Part shown: piece after piece, positions 12,049 through 25,737 of the stretch
Numbering within the stretch: position 1 is the first letter of the stretch
Layout: every line of letters begins with the position of its first letter
Position numbers and translations under genes: made by a program
DNA from: Auanema rhodensis
Taxonomy: Eukaryota; Nematoda; Chromadorea; Rhabditida; Rhabditidae
Reading direction: 5' to 3'
Length of the DNA: 64,000 bases
NCBI GenBank assembly: GCA_964057225.1
Contig: OZ059895.1
Span: 868,001-932,000, forward strand
The notes under the pieces: model-generated
Database searches by the model: none
The model's input: the letters and a program-made list of their open reading frames with translations, nothing else
What the model was told of the DNA's origin: nothing

Positions 12049-13803
12049 AAGCTGCGTCGATCTGTGTTATCAGATTTGCGCTAGCTTAAAAATGCACCGA
12101 GATATCAACTGATATAAGTTTACACTTATATCCTCGATTTTCACCCTGAAGAATTGATTTTTTCGTTGAATAACATTGTCTATCGTCTTTGCCTTGAAAA
12201 ATGAAATCTAAAAACATCTACTTTTTGCTAAATTATTTTGAAATTTTTCGAAAAAATTTTTGTCAAAATGTTTTTGGAAGCAATGTTGAGTGTACATGGA
12301 AACTCAACATACACTAATGCATCATTTTTCAAACAATCATAACTAATTTGTGTATTAAGCGTTTCTCAATGTAGTATAGTGCATTCGATGCGGATTTTTA
12401 AGCTGCGTCGATCTGTGTTATCAGATTTGCGCTAGCTTAAAAATGCACCGAGATATCAACTGATATAAGTTCACACTTATATCCTCGATTTTCACCCTGA
12501 AGAATTAATTTTTTCGTTGAATAACATTGTCCATCGTCTTTGCCTTGAAAAATGGAATCTAAAAACATCTACTTTTTGCTAAATTATTTTGAAATTTTTC
12601 GAAAAAATTTTTGTCAAAATGTTTTTGGAAGCAATGTTGAGTGTACATGGAAACTCAACATACACTAATGCATCATTTTTCAAACAATCATAACTAATTT
12701 GTGTATTAAGCGTTTCTCAATGTAGTATAGTGCATTCGATGCGGATTTTTAAGCTGCGTCGATCTGTGTTATCAGATTTGCGCTAGCTTAAAAATGCACC
12801 GAGATATCAACTGATATAAGTTTACACTTATATCCTCGATTTTCACCCTGAAGAATTGATTTTTTCGTTGAATAACATTGTCTATCGTCTTTGCCTTGAA
12901 AAATGAAATCTAAAAACATCTACTTTTTGCTAAATTATTTTGAAATTTTTGGAAAAAATTTTTGTCAAAATGTTTTTGGAAGCAATGTTGAGTGTACATG
13001 GAAACTCAACATACACTAATGCATCATTTTTCAAACGATCATAACTAATTTTTGTATCAAACGTTTCTCAATGTAGTATAGTGCATTCGATGCGGATTTT
13101 TAAGCTGCGTCGATCTGTGTTATCAGATTTGCGCTAGCTTAAAAATGCACCGAGATATCAACTGATATAAGTTCACACTTATATCCTCGATTTTCACCCT
13201 GAAGAATTGATTTTTTCGTTGAATAACATTGTCTATCGTCTTTGCCTTGAAAAATGGAATCTAAAAACATCTACTTTTTGCTAAATTATTTTGAAATTTT
13301 TCGAAAAAATTTTTGTCAAAATGTTTTTGGAAGCAATGTTGAGTGTACATGGAAACTCAACATACACTAATGCATCATTTTTCAAACGATCATAACTAAT
13401 TTTTGTATCAAGCGTTTCTCAATGTAGTAGAGTGCATTCGATGCGGATTTTTAAGCTGCGTCGATCTGTGTTATCAGATTTGCGCTAGCTTAAAAATGCA
13501 CCGAGATATCAACTGATATAAGTTCACACTTATATCCTCGATTTTCACCCTGAAGAATTAATTTTTTCGTTGAATAACATTGTCCATCGTCTTTGCCTTG
13601 AGAAATGGAATCTAAAAACATCTACTTTTTGCTAAATTATTTTGAAATTTTTGGAAAAAATTTTTGTCAAAATGTTTTTGGAAGCAATGTTGAGTGTACA
13701 TGGAAACTCAACATACACTAATGCATCATTTTTCAAACGATCATAACTAATTTTTGTATCAAACGTTTCTCAATGTAGTATAGTGCATTCGATGCGGATT
13801 TTT
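12049..13803 (+). repeat. Five-monomer segment repeated eight monomers later (copy 1)
   Basis: The five types in order are: GTTTACAC/AAATGAAATC with TTCGAAAAAAT; AATTAATT/TGTCCATC; GTTTACAC/AAATGAAATC with TTTGGAAAAAAT; plain TGTCTATC with GTATCAAGCG; TTGAGAAATGG. The same order is found at 14857-16611, an offset of 2,808 bp or eight monomers. Small differences show later change: GTAGTAGAG only in copy 1, GATTTGAGC and CACATTTATATCC only in copy 2. Confidence 0.8.
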
Positions 13804-14154
13804 AAGCTGCGTCGATCTGTGTTATCAGATTTGCGCTAGCTTAAAAATGCACCGAGATATCAACTGATATAAGTTCACACTTATATCCTCGATTTTCACC
13901 CTGAAGAATTGATTTTTTCGTTGAATAACATTGTCTATCGTCTTTGCCTTGAAAAATGGAATCTAAAATCATCTACTTTTTGCTAAAATATTTCGAAATT
14001 TTTCGAAGAAATTTTTGTCAAAATGTTTTTGGAAGCAATGTTGAGTGTACATGGAAACTCAACATACACTAATGCATCATTTTTCAAACAATCATAACTA
14101 ATTTGTGTATTAAGCGTTTCTCAATGTAGTATAGTGCATTCGATGCGGATTTTT
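13102..14154 (+). repeat. Three-monomer segment duplicated nine monomers away (copy 2)
   Basis: This is the partner of 9942-10994, with the same rare GTAGTAGAG and GCTAAAATATTTCG variants in the first and third monomers. It overlaps the five-monomer segment 12049-13803, so exchanges at two different offsets affected the same stretch. Confidence 0.85.
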
Positions 14155-14856
14155 AAGCTGCGTCGATCTGTGTTATCAGATTTGCGCTAGCTTAAAAATG
14201 CACCGAGATATCAACTGATATAAGTTCACACTTATATCCTCGATTTTCACCCTGAAGAATTGATTTTTTCGTTGAATAACATTGTCTATCGTCTTTGCCT
14301 CAAAAAATGGAATCTAAAAACATCTACTTTTTGCTAAATTATTTTGAAATTTTTCGAAGAAATTTTTGTCAAAATGTTTTTGGAAGCAATGTTGAGTGTA
14401 CATGGAAACTCAACATACACTAATGCATCATTTTTCAAACGATCATAACTAATTTTTGTATCAAACGTTTCTCAATGTAGTATAGTGCATTCGATGCGGA
14501 TTTTTAAGCTGCGTCGATCTGTGTTATCAGATTTGCGCTAGCTTAAAAATGCACCGAGATATCAACTGATATAAGTTCACACTTATATCCTCGATTTTCA
14601 CCCTGAAGAATTGATTTTTTCGTTGAATAACATTGTCTATCGTCTTTGCCTCAAAAAATGGAATCTAAAAACATCTACTTTTTGCTAAATTATTTTGAAA
14701 TTTTTCGAAGAAATTTTTGTCAAAATGTTTTTGGAAGCAATGTTGAGTGTACATGGAAACTCAACATACACTAATGCATCATTTTTCAAACAATCATAAC
14801 TAATTTGTGTATTAAGCGTTTCTCAATGTAGTATAGTGCATTCGATGCGGATTTTT

Positions 14857-16611
14857 AAGCTGCGTCGATCTGTGTTATCAGATTTGCGCTAGCTTAAAAA
14901 TGCACCGAGATATCAACTGATATAAGTTTACACTTATATCCTCGATTTTCACCCTGAAGAATTGATTTTTTCGTTGAATAACATTGTCTATCGTCTTTGC
15001 CTTGAAAAATGAAATCTAAAAACATCTACTTTTTGCTAAATTATTTTGAAATTTTTCGAAAAAATTTTTGTCAAAATGTTTTTGGAAGCAATGTTGAGTG
15101 TACATGGAAACTCAACATACACTAATGCATCATTTTTCAAACAATCATAACTAATTTGTGTATTAAGCGTTTCTCAATGTAGTATAGTGCATTCGATGCG
15201 GATTTTTAAGCTGCGTCGATCTGTGTTATCAGATTTGAGCTAGCTTAAAAATGCACCGAGATATCAACTGATATAAGTTCACACTTATATCCTCGATTTT
15301 CACCCTGAAGAATTAATTTTTTCGTTGAATAACATTGTCCATCGTCTTTGCCTTGAAAAATGGAATCTAAAAACATCTACTTTTTGCTAAATTATTTTGA
15401 AATTTTTCGAAAAAATTTTTGTCAAAATGTTTTTGGAAGCAATGTTGAGTGTACATGGAAACTCAACATACACTAATGCATCATTTTTCAAACAATCATA
15501 ACTAATTTGTGTATTAAGCGTTTCTCAATGTAGTATAGTGCATTCGATGCGGATTTTTAAGCTGCGTCGATCTGTGTTATCAGATTTGCGCTAGCTTAAA
15601 AATGCACCGAGATATCAACTGATATAAGTTTACACTTATATCCTCGATTTTCACCCTGAAGAATTGATTTTTTCGTTGAATAACATTGTCTATCGTCTTT
15701 GCCTTGAAAAATGAAATCTAAAAACATCTACTTTTTGCTAAATTATTTTGAAATTTTTGGAAAAAATTTTTGTCAAAATGTTTTTGGAAGCAATGTTGAG
15801 TGTACATGGAAACTCAACATACACTAATGCATCATTTTTCAAACGATCATAACTAATTTTTGTATCAAACGTTTCTCAATGTAGTATAGTGCATTCGATG
15901 CGGATTTTTAAGCTGCGTCGATCTGTGTTATCAGATTTGCGCTAGCTTAAAAATGCACCGAGATATCAACTGATATAAGTTCACACTTATATCCTCGATT
16001 TTCACCCTGAAGAATTGATTTTTTCGTTGAATAACATTGTCTATCGTCTTTGCCTTGAAAAATGGAATCTAAAAACATCTACTTTTTGCTAAATTATTTT
16101 GAAATTTTTCGAAAAAATTTTTGTCAAAATGTTTTTGGAAGCAATGTTGAGTGTACATGGAAACTCAACATACACTAATGCATCATTTTTCAAACGATCA
16201 TAACTAATTTTTGTATCAAGCGTTTCTCAATGTAGTATAGTGCATTCGATGCGGATTTTTAAGCTGCGTCGATCTGTGTTATCAGATTTGCGCTAGCTTA
16301 AAAATGCACCGAGATATCAACTGATATAAGTTCACATTTATATCCTCGATTTTCACCCTGAAGAATTAATTTTTTCGTTGAATAACATTGTCCATCGTCT
16401 TTGCCTTGAGAAATGGAATCTAAAAACATCTACTTTTTGCTAAATTATTTTGAAATTTTTGGAAAAAATTTTTGTCAAAATGTTTTTGGAAGCAATGTTG
16501 AGTGTACATGGAAACTCAACATACACTAATGCATCATTTTTCAAACGATCATAACTAATTTTTGTATCAAACGTTTCTCAATGTAGTATAGTGCATTCGA
16601 TGCGGATTTTT
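14857..16611 (+). repeat. Five-monomer segment repeated eight monomers later (copy 2)
   Basis: This is the partner of 12049-13803 at an offset of exactly 2,808 bp, with the same five monomer types in order. Private changes here are GATTTGAGC in the second monomer and CACATTTATATCC in the fifth. Confidence 0.8.
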
Positions 16612-17664
16612 AAGCTGCGTCGATCTGTGTTATCAGATTTGCGCTAGCTTAAAAATGCACCGAGATATCAACTGATATAAGTTCACACTTATATCCTCGA
16701 TTTTCACCCTGAAGAATTAATTTTTTCGTTGAATAACATTGTCCATCGTCTTTGCCTTGAAAAAAGGAATCTAAAAACATCTACTTTTTGCTAAATTATT
16801 TTGAAATTTTTCGAAAAAATTTTTGTCAAAATGTTTTTGGAAGCAATGTTGAGTGTACATGGAAACTCAACATACACTAATGCATCATTTTTCAAACGAT
16901 CATAACTAATTTTTGTATTAAGCGTTTCTCAATGTAGTATAGTGCATTCGATGCGGATATTTAAGCTGCGTCGATCTGTGTTATCAGATTTGCGCTAGCT
17001 TAAAAATGCATCGAGATATCAACTGATATAAGTTCACACTTAGATCCTCGATTTTCACCCTGAAGAATTAATTTTTTCGTTGAATAACATTGTCCATCGT
17101 CTTTGCCTTGAAAAATGGAATCTAAAATCATCTACTTTTTGCTAAACTATTTTGAAATTTTTCGAAGAAATTTTTGTCAAAATGTTTTTGGAAGCAATGT
17201 TGAGTGTACATGGAAACTCAACATACACTAATGCATCATTTTTCAAACAATCATAACTAATTTGTGTATTAAGCGTTTCTCAATGTAGTATAGTGCATTC
17301 GATGCGGATTTTTAAGCTGCGTCGATCTGTGTTATCAGATTTGCGCTAGCTTAAAAATGCACCGAGATATCAACTGATATAAGTTCACACTTATATCCTC
17401 GATTTTTACCCTGAAGAATTGATTTTTTCGTTGAATAACATTGTCCATCGTCTTTGCCTTGAAAAATGGACTCTAAAAACATCTACTTTTTGCTAAATTA
17501 TTTTGAAATTTTTGGAAAAAATTTTTGTCAAAATGTTTTTGGAAGCAATGTTGAGTGTACATGGAAACTCAACATACACTAATGCATCATTTTTCAAACG
17601 ATCATAACTAATTTTTGTATCAAACGTTTCTCAATGTAGTATAGTGCATTCGATGCGGATTTTT
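15910..17664 (+). repeat. Five-monomer segment duplicated 28 monomers away (copy 1)
   Basis: The segment carries a chain of rare variants: TTGAAAAAAGG and GCGGATATTTAAG in the third monomer, then ATGCATCGAG, CACTTAGATCC and GCTAAACTATT in the fourth. The same chain recurs at 25738-27492, exactly 9,828 bp or 28 monomers on. Private changes in this copy are CACATTTATATCC, GATTTTTACCC and AATGGACTC. A related version lacking the third monomer lies at 21877-23280. Confidence 0.88.
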
Positions 17665-18015
17665 AAGCTGCGTCGATCTGTGTTATCAGATTTGCGCTAG
17701 CTTAAAAATGCACCGAGATATCAACTGATATAAGTTCACACTTATATCCTCGATTTTCACCCTGAAGAATTGATTTTTTCGTTGAATAACATTGTCTATC
17801 GTCTTTGCCTCGAAAAATGGAATTTAAAAACATCTACTTTTTGCTAAATTATTTTGAAATTTTTCGAAGAAATTTTTGTCAAAATGTTTTTGGAAGCAAT
17901 GTTGAGTGTACATGGAAACTCAACATACACTAATGCATCATTTTTCAAACAATCATAACTAATTTGTGTATTAAGCGTTTCTCAATGTAGTATAGTGCAT
18001 TCGATGCGGATTTTT

Positions 18016-20121
18016 AAGCTGCGTCGATCTGTGTTATCAGATTTGCGCTAGCTTAAAAATGCACCGAGATATCAACTGATATAAGTTTACACTTATATCC
18101 TCGATTTTCACCCTGAAGAATTGATTTTTTCGTTGAATAACATTGTCTATCGTCTTTGCCTTGAAAAATGAAATCTAAAAACATCTACTTTTTGCTAAAT
18201 TATTTTGAAATTTTTCGAAAAAAGTTTTGTCAAAATGTTTTTGGAAGCAATGTTGAGTGTACATGGAAACTCAACATACACTAATGCATCATTTTTCAAA
18301 CAATCATAACTAATTTGTGTATTAAGCGTTTCTCAATGTAGTATAGTGCATTCGATGCGGATTTTTAAGCTGCGTCGATCTGTGTTATCAGATTTGCGCT
18401 AGCTTAAAAATGCACCGAGATATCAACTGATATAAGTTCACACTTATATCCTCGATTTTCACCCTGAAGAATTAATTTTTTCGTTGAATAACATTGTCCA
18501 TCGTCTTTGCCTCGAAAAATGGAATCTAAAAACATCTACTTTTTGCTAAATTATTTTGAAATTTTTCGAAGAAATTTTTGTCAAAATGTTTTTGGAAGCA
18601 ATGTTGAGTGTACATGGAAACTCAACATACACTAATGCATCATTTTTCAAACAATCATAACTAATTTGTGTATTAAGCGTTTCTCAATGTAGTATAGTGC
18701 ATTCGATGCGGATTTTTAAGCTGCGTCGATCTGTGTTATCAGATTTGCGCTAGCTTAAAAATGCACCGAGATATCAACTGATATAAGTTTACACTTATAT
18801 CCTCGATTTTCACCCTGAAGAATTGATTTTTTCGTTGAATAACATTGTCTATCGTCTTTGCCTTGAAAAATGAAATCTAAAAACATCTACTTTTTGCTAA
18901 ATTATTTTGAAATTTTTCGAAAAAATTTTTGTCAAAATGTTTTTGGAAGCAATGTTGAGTGTACATGGAAACTCAACATACACTAATGCATCATTTTTCA
19001 AACAATCATAACTAATTTGTGTATTAAGCGTTTCTCAATGTAGTATAGTGCATTCGATGCGGATTTTTAAGCTGCGTCGATCTGTGTTATCAGATTTGCG
19101 CTAGCTTAAAAATGCACCGAGATATCAACTGATATAAGTTCACACTTATATCCTCGATTTTCACCCTGAAGAATTAATTTTTTCGTTGAATAACATTGTC
19201 CATCGTCTTTGCCTCGAAAAATGGAATCTAAAAACATCTACTTTTTGCTAAATTATTTTGAAATTTTTCGAAGAAATTTTTGTCAAAATGTTTTTGGAAG
19301 CAATGTTGAGTGTACATGGAAACTCAACATACACTAATGCATCATTTTTCAAACAATCATAACTAATTTGTGTATTAAGCGTTTCTCAATGTAGTATAGT
19401 GCATTCGATGCGGATTTTTAAGCTGCGTCGATCTGTGTTATCAGATTTGCGCTAGCTTAAAAATGCACCGAGATATCAACTGATATAAGTTTACACTTAT
19501 ATCCTCGATTTTCACCCTGAAGAATTGATTTTTTCGTTGAATAACATTGTCTATCGTCTTTGCCTTGAAAAATGAAATCTAAAAACATCTACTTTTTGCT
19601 AAATTATTTTGAAATTTTTCGAAAAAATTTTTGTCAAAATGTTTTTGGAAGCAATGTTGAGTGTACATGGAAACTCAACATACACTAATGCATCATTTTT
19701 CAAACAATCATAACTAATTTGTGTATTAAGCGTTTCTCGATGTAGTATAGTGCATTCGATGCGGATTTTTAAGCTGCGTCGATCTGTGTTATCAGATTTG
19801 CGCTAGCTTAAAAATGCACCGAGATATCAACTGATATAAGTTCACACTTATATCCTCGATTTTCACCCTGAAGAATTAATTTTTTCGTTGAATAACATTG
19901 TCCATCGTCTTTGCCTTGAAAAATGGAATCTAAAAACATCTACTTTTTGCTAAATTATTTTGAAATTTTTCGAAAAAATTTTTGTCAAAATGTTTTTGGA
20001 AGCAATGTTGAGTGTACATGGAAACTCAACATACACTAATGCATCATTTTTCAAACAATCATAACTAATTTGTGTATTAAGCGTTTCTCAATGTAGTATA
20101 GTGCATTCGATGCGGATTTTT
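18016..20121 (+). repeat. Two-monomer higher-order repeat, three tandem copies
   Basis: A GTTTACAC/AAATGAAATC monomer alternates with an AATTAATT/TGTCCATC monomer at 18016, 18718 and 19420, giving a 702-bp period. In the first two copies the second monomer also carries CCTCGAAAAATGG and TTCGAAGAAAT; in the third it does not. The first copy has a private GAAAAAAGTTTTG. The third copy has CTCGATGTAG in place of CTCAATGTAG. Confidence 0.85.
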
Positions 20122-21174
20122 AAGCTGCGTCGATCTGTGTTATCAGATTTGCGCTAGCTTAAAAATGCACCGAGATATCAACTGATATAAGTTTACACTT
20201 ATATCCTCGATTTTCACCCTGAAGAATTGATTTGTTCGTTGAATAACATTGTCTATCGTCTTTGCCTTGAAAAATGAAATCTAAAAACATCTACTTTTTG
20301 CTAAATTATTTCGAAATTTTTCGAAAAAATTTTTGTCAAAATGTTTTTGGAAGCAATGTTGAGTGTACATGGAAACTCAACATACACTAATGCATCATTT
20401 TTCAAACAATCATAACTAATTTGTGTATTAAGCGTTTCTCGATGTAGTATAGTGCATTCGATGCGGATTTTTAAGCTGCGTCGATCTGTGTTATCAGATT
20501 TGCGCTAGCTTAAAAATGCACCGAGATATCAACTGATATAAGTTCACACTTATATCCTCGATTTTCACCCTGAAGAATTGATTTTTTCGTTGAATAACAT
20601 TGTCTATCGTCTTTGCCTTGAAAAATGGAATCTAAAATCATCTACTTTTTGCTAAATTATTTTGAAATTTTTCGAAGAAATTTTTGTCAAAATGTTTTTG
20701 GAAGCAATGTTGAGTGTACATGGAAACTCAACATACACTAATGCATCATTTTTCAAACAATCATAACTAATTTGTGTATTAAGCGTTTCTCAATGTAGTA
20801 TAGTGCATTCGATGCGGATTTTTAAGCTGCGTCGATCTGTGTTATCAGATTTGCGCTAGCTTAAAAATGCACCGAGATATCAACTGATATAAGTTCACAC
20901 TTATATCCTCGATTTTCACCCTGAAGAATTGATTTTTTCGTTGAATAACATTGTCCATCGTCTTTGCCTTGAAAAATGGAATCTAAAAACATCTACTTTT
21001 TGCTAAATTATTTTGAAATTTTTGGAAAAAATTTTTGTCAAAATGTTTTTGGAAGCAATGTTGAGTGTACATGGAAACTCAACATACACTAATGCATCAT
21101 TTTTCAAACGATCATAACTAATTTTTGTATCAAACGTTTCTCAATGTAGTATAGTGCATTCGATGCGGATTTTT
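20122..21174 (+). repeat. Three-monomer segment repeated 13 monomers away (copy 1)
   Basis: The first monomer has the rare GATTTGTTCG in place of GATTTTTTCG. The second has CTAAAATCATC with TTCGAAGAAAT. The third has TGTCCATC with TTTGGAAAAAAT. The same three recur at 24685-25737, an offset of 4,563 bp. The first monomers of the two copies differ in their second half (CAATC against CGATC ending), so one is chimeric. Confidence 0.8.
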
Positions 21175-21876
21175 AAGCTGCGTCGATCTGTGTTATCAGA
21201 TTTGCGCTAGCTTAAAAATGCACCGAGATATCAACTGATATAAGTTCACACTTATATCCTCGATTTTCACCCTGAAGAATTGATTTTTTCGTTGAATAAC
21301 ATTGTCTATCGTCTTTGCCTCGAAAAATGGAATCTAAAAACATCTACTTTTTGCTAAATTATTTTGAAATTTTTCGAAGAAATTTTTGTCAAAATGTTTT
21401 TGGAAGCAATGTTGAGTGTACATGGAAACTCAACATACACTAATGCATCATTTTTCAAACAATCATAACTAATTTGTGTATTAAGCGTTTCTCAATGTAG
21501 TATAGTGCATTCGATGCGGATTTTTAAGCTGCGTCGATCTGTGTTATCAGATTTGCGCTAGCTTAAAAATGCACCGAGATATCAACTGATATAAGTTTAC
21601 ACTTATATCCTCGATTTTCACCCTGAAGAATTGATTTTTTCGTTGAATAACATTGTCTATCGTCTTTGCCTTGAAAAATGAAATCTAAAAACATCTACTT
21701 TTTGCTAAATTATTTTGAAATTTTTGGAAAAAATTTTTGTCAAAATGTTTTTGGAAGCAATGTTGAGTGTACATGGAAACTCAACATACACTAATGCATC
21801 ATTTTTCAAACGATCATAACTAATTTTTGTATCAAACGTTTCTCAATGTAGTATAGTGCATTCGATGCGGATTTTT

Positions 21877-23280
21877 AAGCTGCGTCGATCTGTGTTATCA
21901 GATTTGCGCTAGCTTAAAAATGCACCGAGATATCAACTGATATAAGTTCACACTTATATCCTCGATTTTCACCCTGAAGAATTGATTTTTTCGTTGAATA
22001 ACATTGTCTATCGTCTTTGCCTTGAAAAATGGAATCTAAAAACATCTACTTTTTGCTAAATTATTTTGAAATTTTTCGAAAAAATTTTTGTCAAAATGTT
22101 TTTGGAAGCAATGTTGAGTGTACATGGAAACTCAACATACACTAATGCATCATTTTTCAAACGATCATAACTAATTTTTGTATCAAGCGTTTCTCAATGT
22201 AGTATAGTGCATTCGATGCGGATTTTTAAGCTGCGTCGATCTGTGTTATCAGATTTGCGCTAGCTTAAAAATGCACCGAGATATCAACTGATATAAGTTC
22301 ACACTTATATCCTCGATTTTCACCCTGAAGAATTAATTTTTTCGTTGAATAACATTGTCCATCGTCTTTGCCTTGAGAAATGGAATCTAAAAACATCTAC
22401 TTTTTGCTAAATTATTTTGAAATTTTTGGAAAAAATTTTTGTCAAAATGTTTTTGGAAGCAATGTTGAGTGTACATGGAAACTCAACATACACTAATGCA
22501 TCATTTTTCAAACGATCATAACTAATTTTTGTATCAAACGTTTCTCAATGTAGTATAGTGCATTCGATGCGGATTTTTAAGCTGCGTCGATCTGTGTTAT
22601 CAGATTTGCGCTAGCTTAAAAATGCACCGAGATATCAACTGATATAAGTTCACACTTATATCCTCGATTTTCACCCTGAAGAATTAATTTTTTCGTTGAA
22701 TAACATTGTCCATCGTCTTTGCCTTGAAAAATGGAATCTAAAATCATCTACTTTTTGCTAAACTATTTTGAAATTTTTCGAAGAAATTTTTGTCAAAATG
22801 TTTTTGGAAGCAATGTTGAGTGTACATGGAAACTCAACATACACTAATGCATCATTTTTCAAACAATCATAACTAATTTGTGTATTAAGCGTTTCTCAAT
22901 GTAGTATAGTGCATTCGATGCGGATTTTTAAGCTGCGTCGATCTGTGTTATCGGATTTGCGCTAGCTTAAAAATGCACCGAGATATCAACTGATATAAGT
23001 TCACACTTATATCCTCGATTTTCACCCTGAAGAATTGATTTTTTCGTTGAATAACATTGTCCATCGTCTTTGCCTTGAAAAATGGAATCTAAAAACATCT
23101 ACTTTTTGCTAAATAATTTTGAAATTTTTGGAAAAAATTTTTGTCAAAATGTTTTTGGAAGCAATGTTGAGTGTACATGGAAACTCAACATACACTAATG
23201 CATCATTTTTCAAACGATCATAACTAATTTTTGTATCAAACGTTTCTCAATGTAGTATAGTGCATTCGATGCGGATTTTT
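21877..23280 (+). repeat. Related segment lacking one monomer of the 28-monomer duplicate
   Basis: The order here is plain TGTCTATC, then TTGAGAAATGG, then CTAAAATCATC with GCTAAACTATT, then TGTCCATC with TTTGGAAAAAAT. It matches 15910-17664 except that the AAAAAAGG/GCGGATATT monomer is absent and the fourth-type monomer lacks ATGCATCGAG and CACTTAGATCC. This looks like a one-monomer loss or gain by unequal exchange between related segments. Confidence 0.7.
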
Positions 23281-24684
23281 AAGCTGCGTCGATCTGTGTT
23301 ATCAGATTTGCGCTAGCTTAAAAATGCACCGAGATATCAACTGATATAAGTTCACACTTATATCCTCGATTTTCACCCTGAAGAATTGATTTTTTCGTTG
23401 AATAACATTGTCTATCGTCTTTGCCTCGAAAAATGGAATCTAAAAACATCTACTTTTTGCTAAATTATTTTGAAATTTTTCGAAGAAATTTTTGTCAAAA
23501 TGTTTTTGGAAGCAATGTTGAGTGTACATGGAAACTCAACATACACTAATGCATCATTTTTCAAACAATCATAACTAATTTGTGTATTAAGCGTTTCTCA
23601 ATGTAGTATAGTGCATTCGATGCGGATTTTTAAGCTGCGTCGATCTGTGTTATCAGATTTGCGCTAGCTTAAAAATGCACCGAGATATCAACTGATATAA
23701 GTTTACACTTATATCCTCGATTTTCACCCTGAAGAATTGATTTTTTCGTTGAATAACATTGTCTATCGTCTTTGCCTGGAAAAATGAAATCTAAAAACAT
23801 CTACTTTTTGCTAAATTATTTTGAAATTTTTCGAAAAAATTTTTGTCAAAATGTTTTTGGAAGCAATGTTGAGTGTACATGGAAACTCAACATACACTAA
23901 TGCATCATTTTTCAAACAATCATAACTAATTTGTGTATTAAGCGTTTCTCAATGTAGTATAGTGCATTCGATGCGGATTTTTAAGCTGCGTCGATCTGTG
24001 TTATCAGATTTGCGCTAGCTTAAAAATGCACCGAGATATCAACTGATATAAGTTCACACTTATATCCTCGATTTTCACCCTGAAGAATTAATTTTTTCGT
24101 TGAATAACATTGTCCATCGTCTTTGCCTCGAAAAATGGAATCTAAAAACATCTACTTTTTGCTAAATTATTTTGAAATTTTTCGAAGAAATTTTTGTCAA
24201 AATGTTTTTGGAAGCAATGTTGAGTGTACATGGAAACTCAACATACACTAATGCATCATTTTTCAAACAATCATAACTAATTTGTGTATTAAGCGTTTCT
24301 CGATGTAGTATAGTGCATTCGATGCGGATTTTTAAGCTGCGTCGATCTGTGTTATCAGATTTGCGCTAGCTTAAAAATGCACCGAGATATCAACTGATAT
24401 AAGTTCACACTTATATCCTCGATTTTCACCCTGAAGAATTAATTTTTTCGTTGAATAACATTGTCCATCGTCTTTGCCTTGAAAAATGGAATCTAAAAAC
24501 ATCTACTTTTTGCTAAATTATTTTGAAATTTTTCGAAAAAATTTTTGTCAAAATGTTTTTGGAAGCAATGTTGAGTGCACATGGAAACTCAACATACACT
24601 AATGCATCATTTTTCAAACAATCATAACTAATTTGTGTATTAAGCGTTTCTCAATGTAGTATAGTGCATTCGATGCGGATTTTT

Positions 24685-25737
24685 AAGCTGCGTCGATCTG
24701 TGTTATCAGATTTGCGCTAGCTTAAAAATGCACCGAGATATCAACTGATATAAGTTTACACTTATATCCTCGATTTTCACCCTGAAGAATTGATTTGTTC
24801 GTTGAATAACATTGTCTATCGTCTTTGCCTTGAAAAATGAAATCTAAAAACATCTACTTTTTGCTAAATTATTTTGAAATTTTTGGAAAAAATTTTTGTC
24901 AAAATGTTTTTGGAAGCAATGTTGAGTGTACATGGAAACTCAACATACACTAATGCATCATTTTTCAAACGATCATAACTAATTTTTGTATCAAACGTTT
25001 CTCAATGTAGTATAGTGCATTCGATGCGGATTTTTAAGCTGCGTCGATCTGTGTTATCAGATTTGCGCTAGCTTAAAAATGCACCGAGATATCAACTGAT
25101 ATAAGTTCACACTTATATCCTCGATTTTCACCCTGAAGAATTGATTTTTTCGTTGAATAACATTGTCTATCGTCTTTGCCTTGAAAAATGGAATCTAAAA
25201 TCATCTACTTTTTGCTAAATTATTTTGAAATTTTTCGAAGAAATTTTTGTCAAAATGTTTTTGGAAGCAATGTTGAGTGTACATGGAAACTCAACATACA
25301 CTAATGCATCATTTTTCAAACAATCATAACTAATTTGTGTATTAAGCGTTTCTCAATGTAGTATAGTGCATTCGATGCGGATTTTTAAGCTGCGTCGATC
25401 TGTGTTATCAGATTTGCGCTAGCTTAAAAATGCACCGAGATATCAACTGATATAAGTTCACACTTATATCCTCGATTTTCACCCTGAAGAATTGATTTTT
25501 TCGTTGAATAACATTGTCCATCGTCTTTGCCTTGAAAAATGGAATCTAAAAACATCTACTTTTTGCTAAATTATTTTGAAATTTTTGGAAAAAATTTTTG
25601 TCAAAATGTTTTTGGAAGCAATGTTGAGTGTACATGGAAACTCAACATACACTAATGCATCATTTTTCAAACGATCATAACTAATTTTTGTATCAAACGT
25701 TTCTCAATGTAGTATAGTGCATTCGATGCGGATTTTT
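24685..25737 (+). repeat. Three-monomer segment repeated 13 monomers away (copy 2)
   Basis: This is the partner of 20122-21174 and shares the rare GATTTGTTCG. The second half of the first monomer carries the CGATC and GTATCAAACG types instead of CAATC and GTATTAAGCG. Confidence 0.8.
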
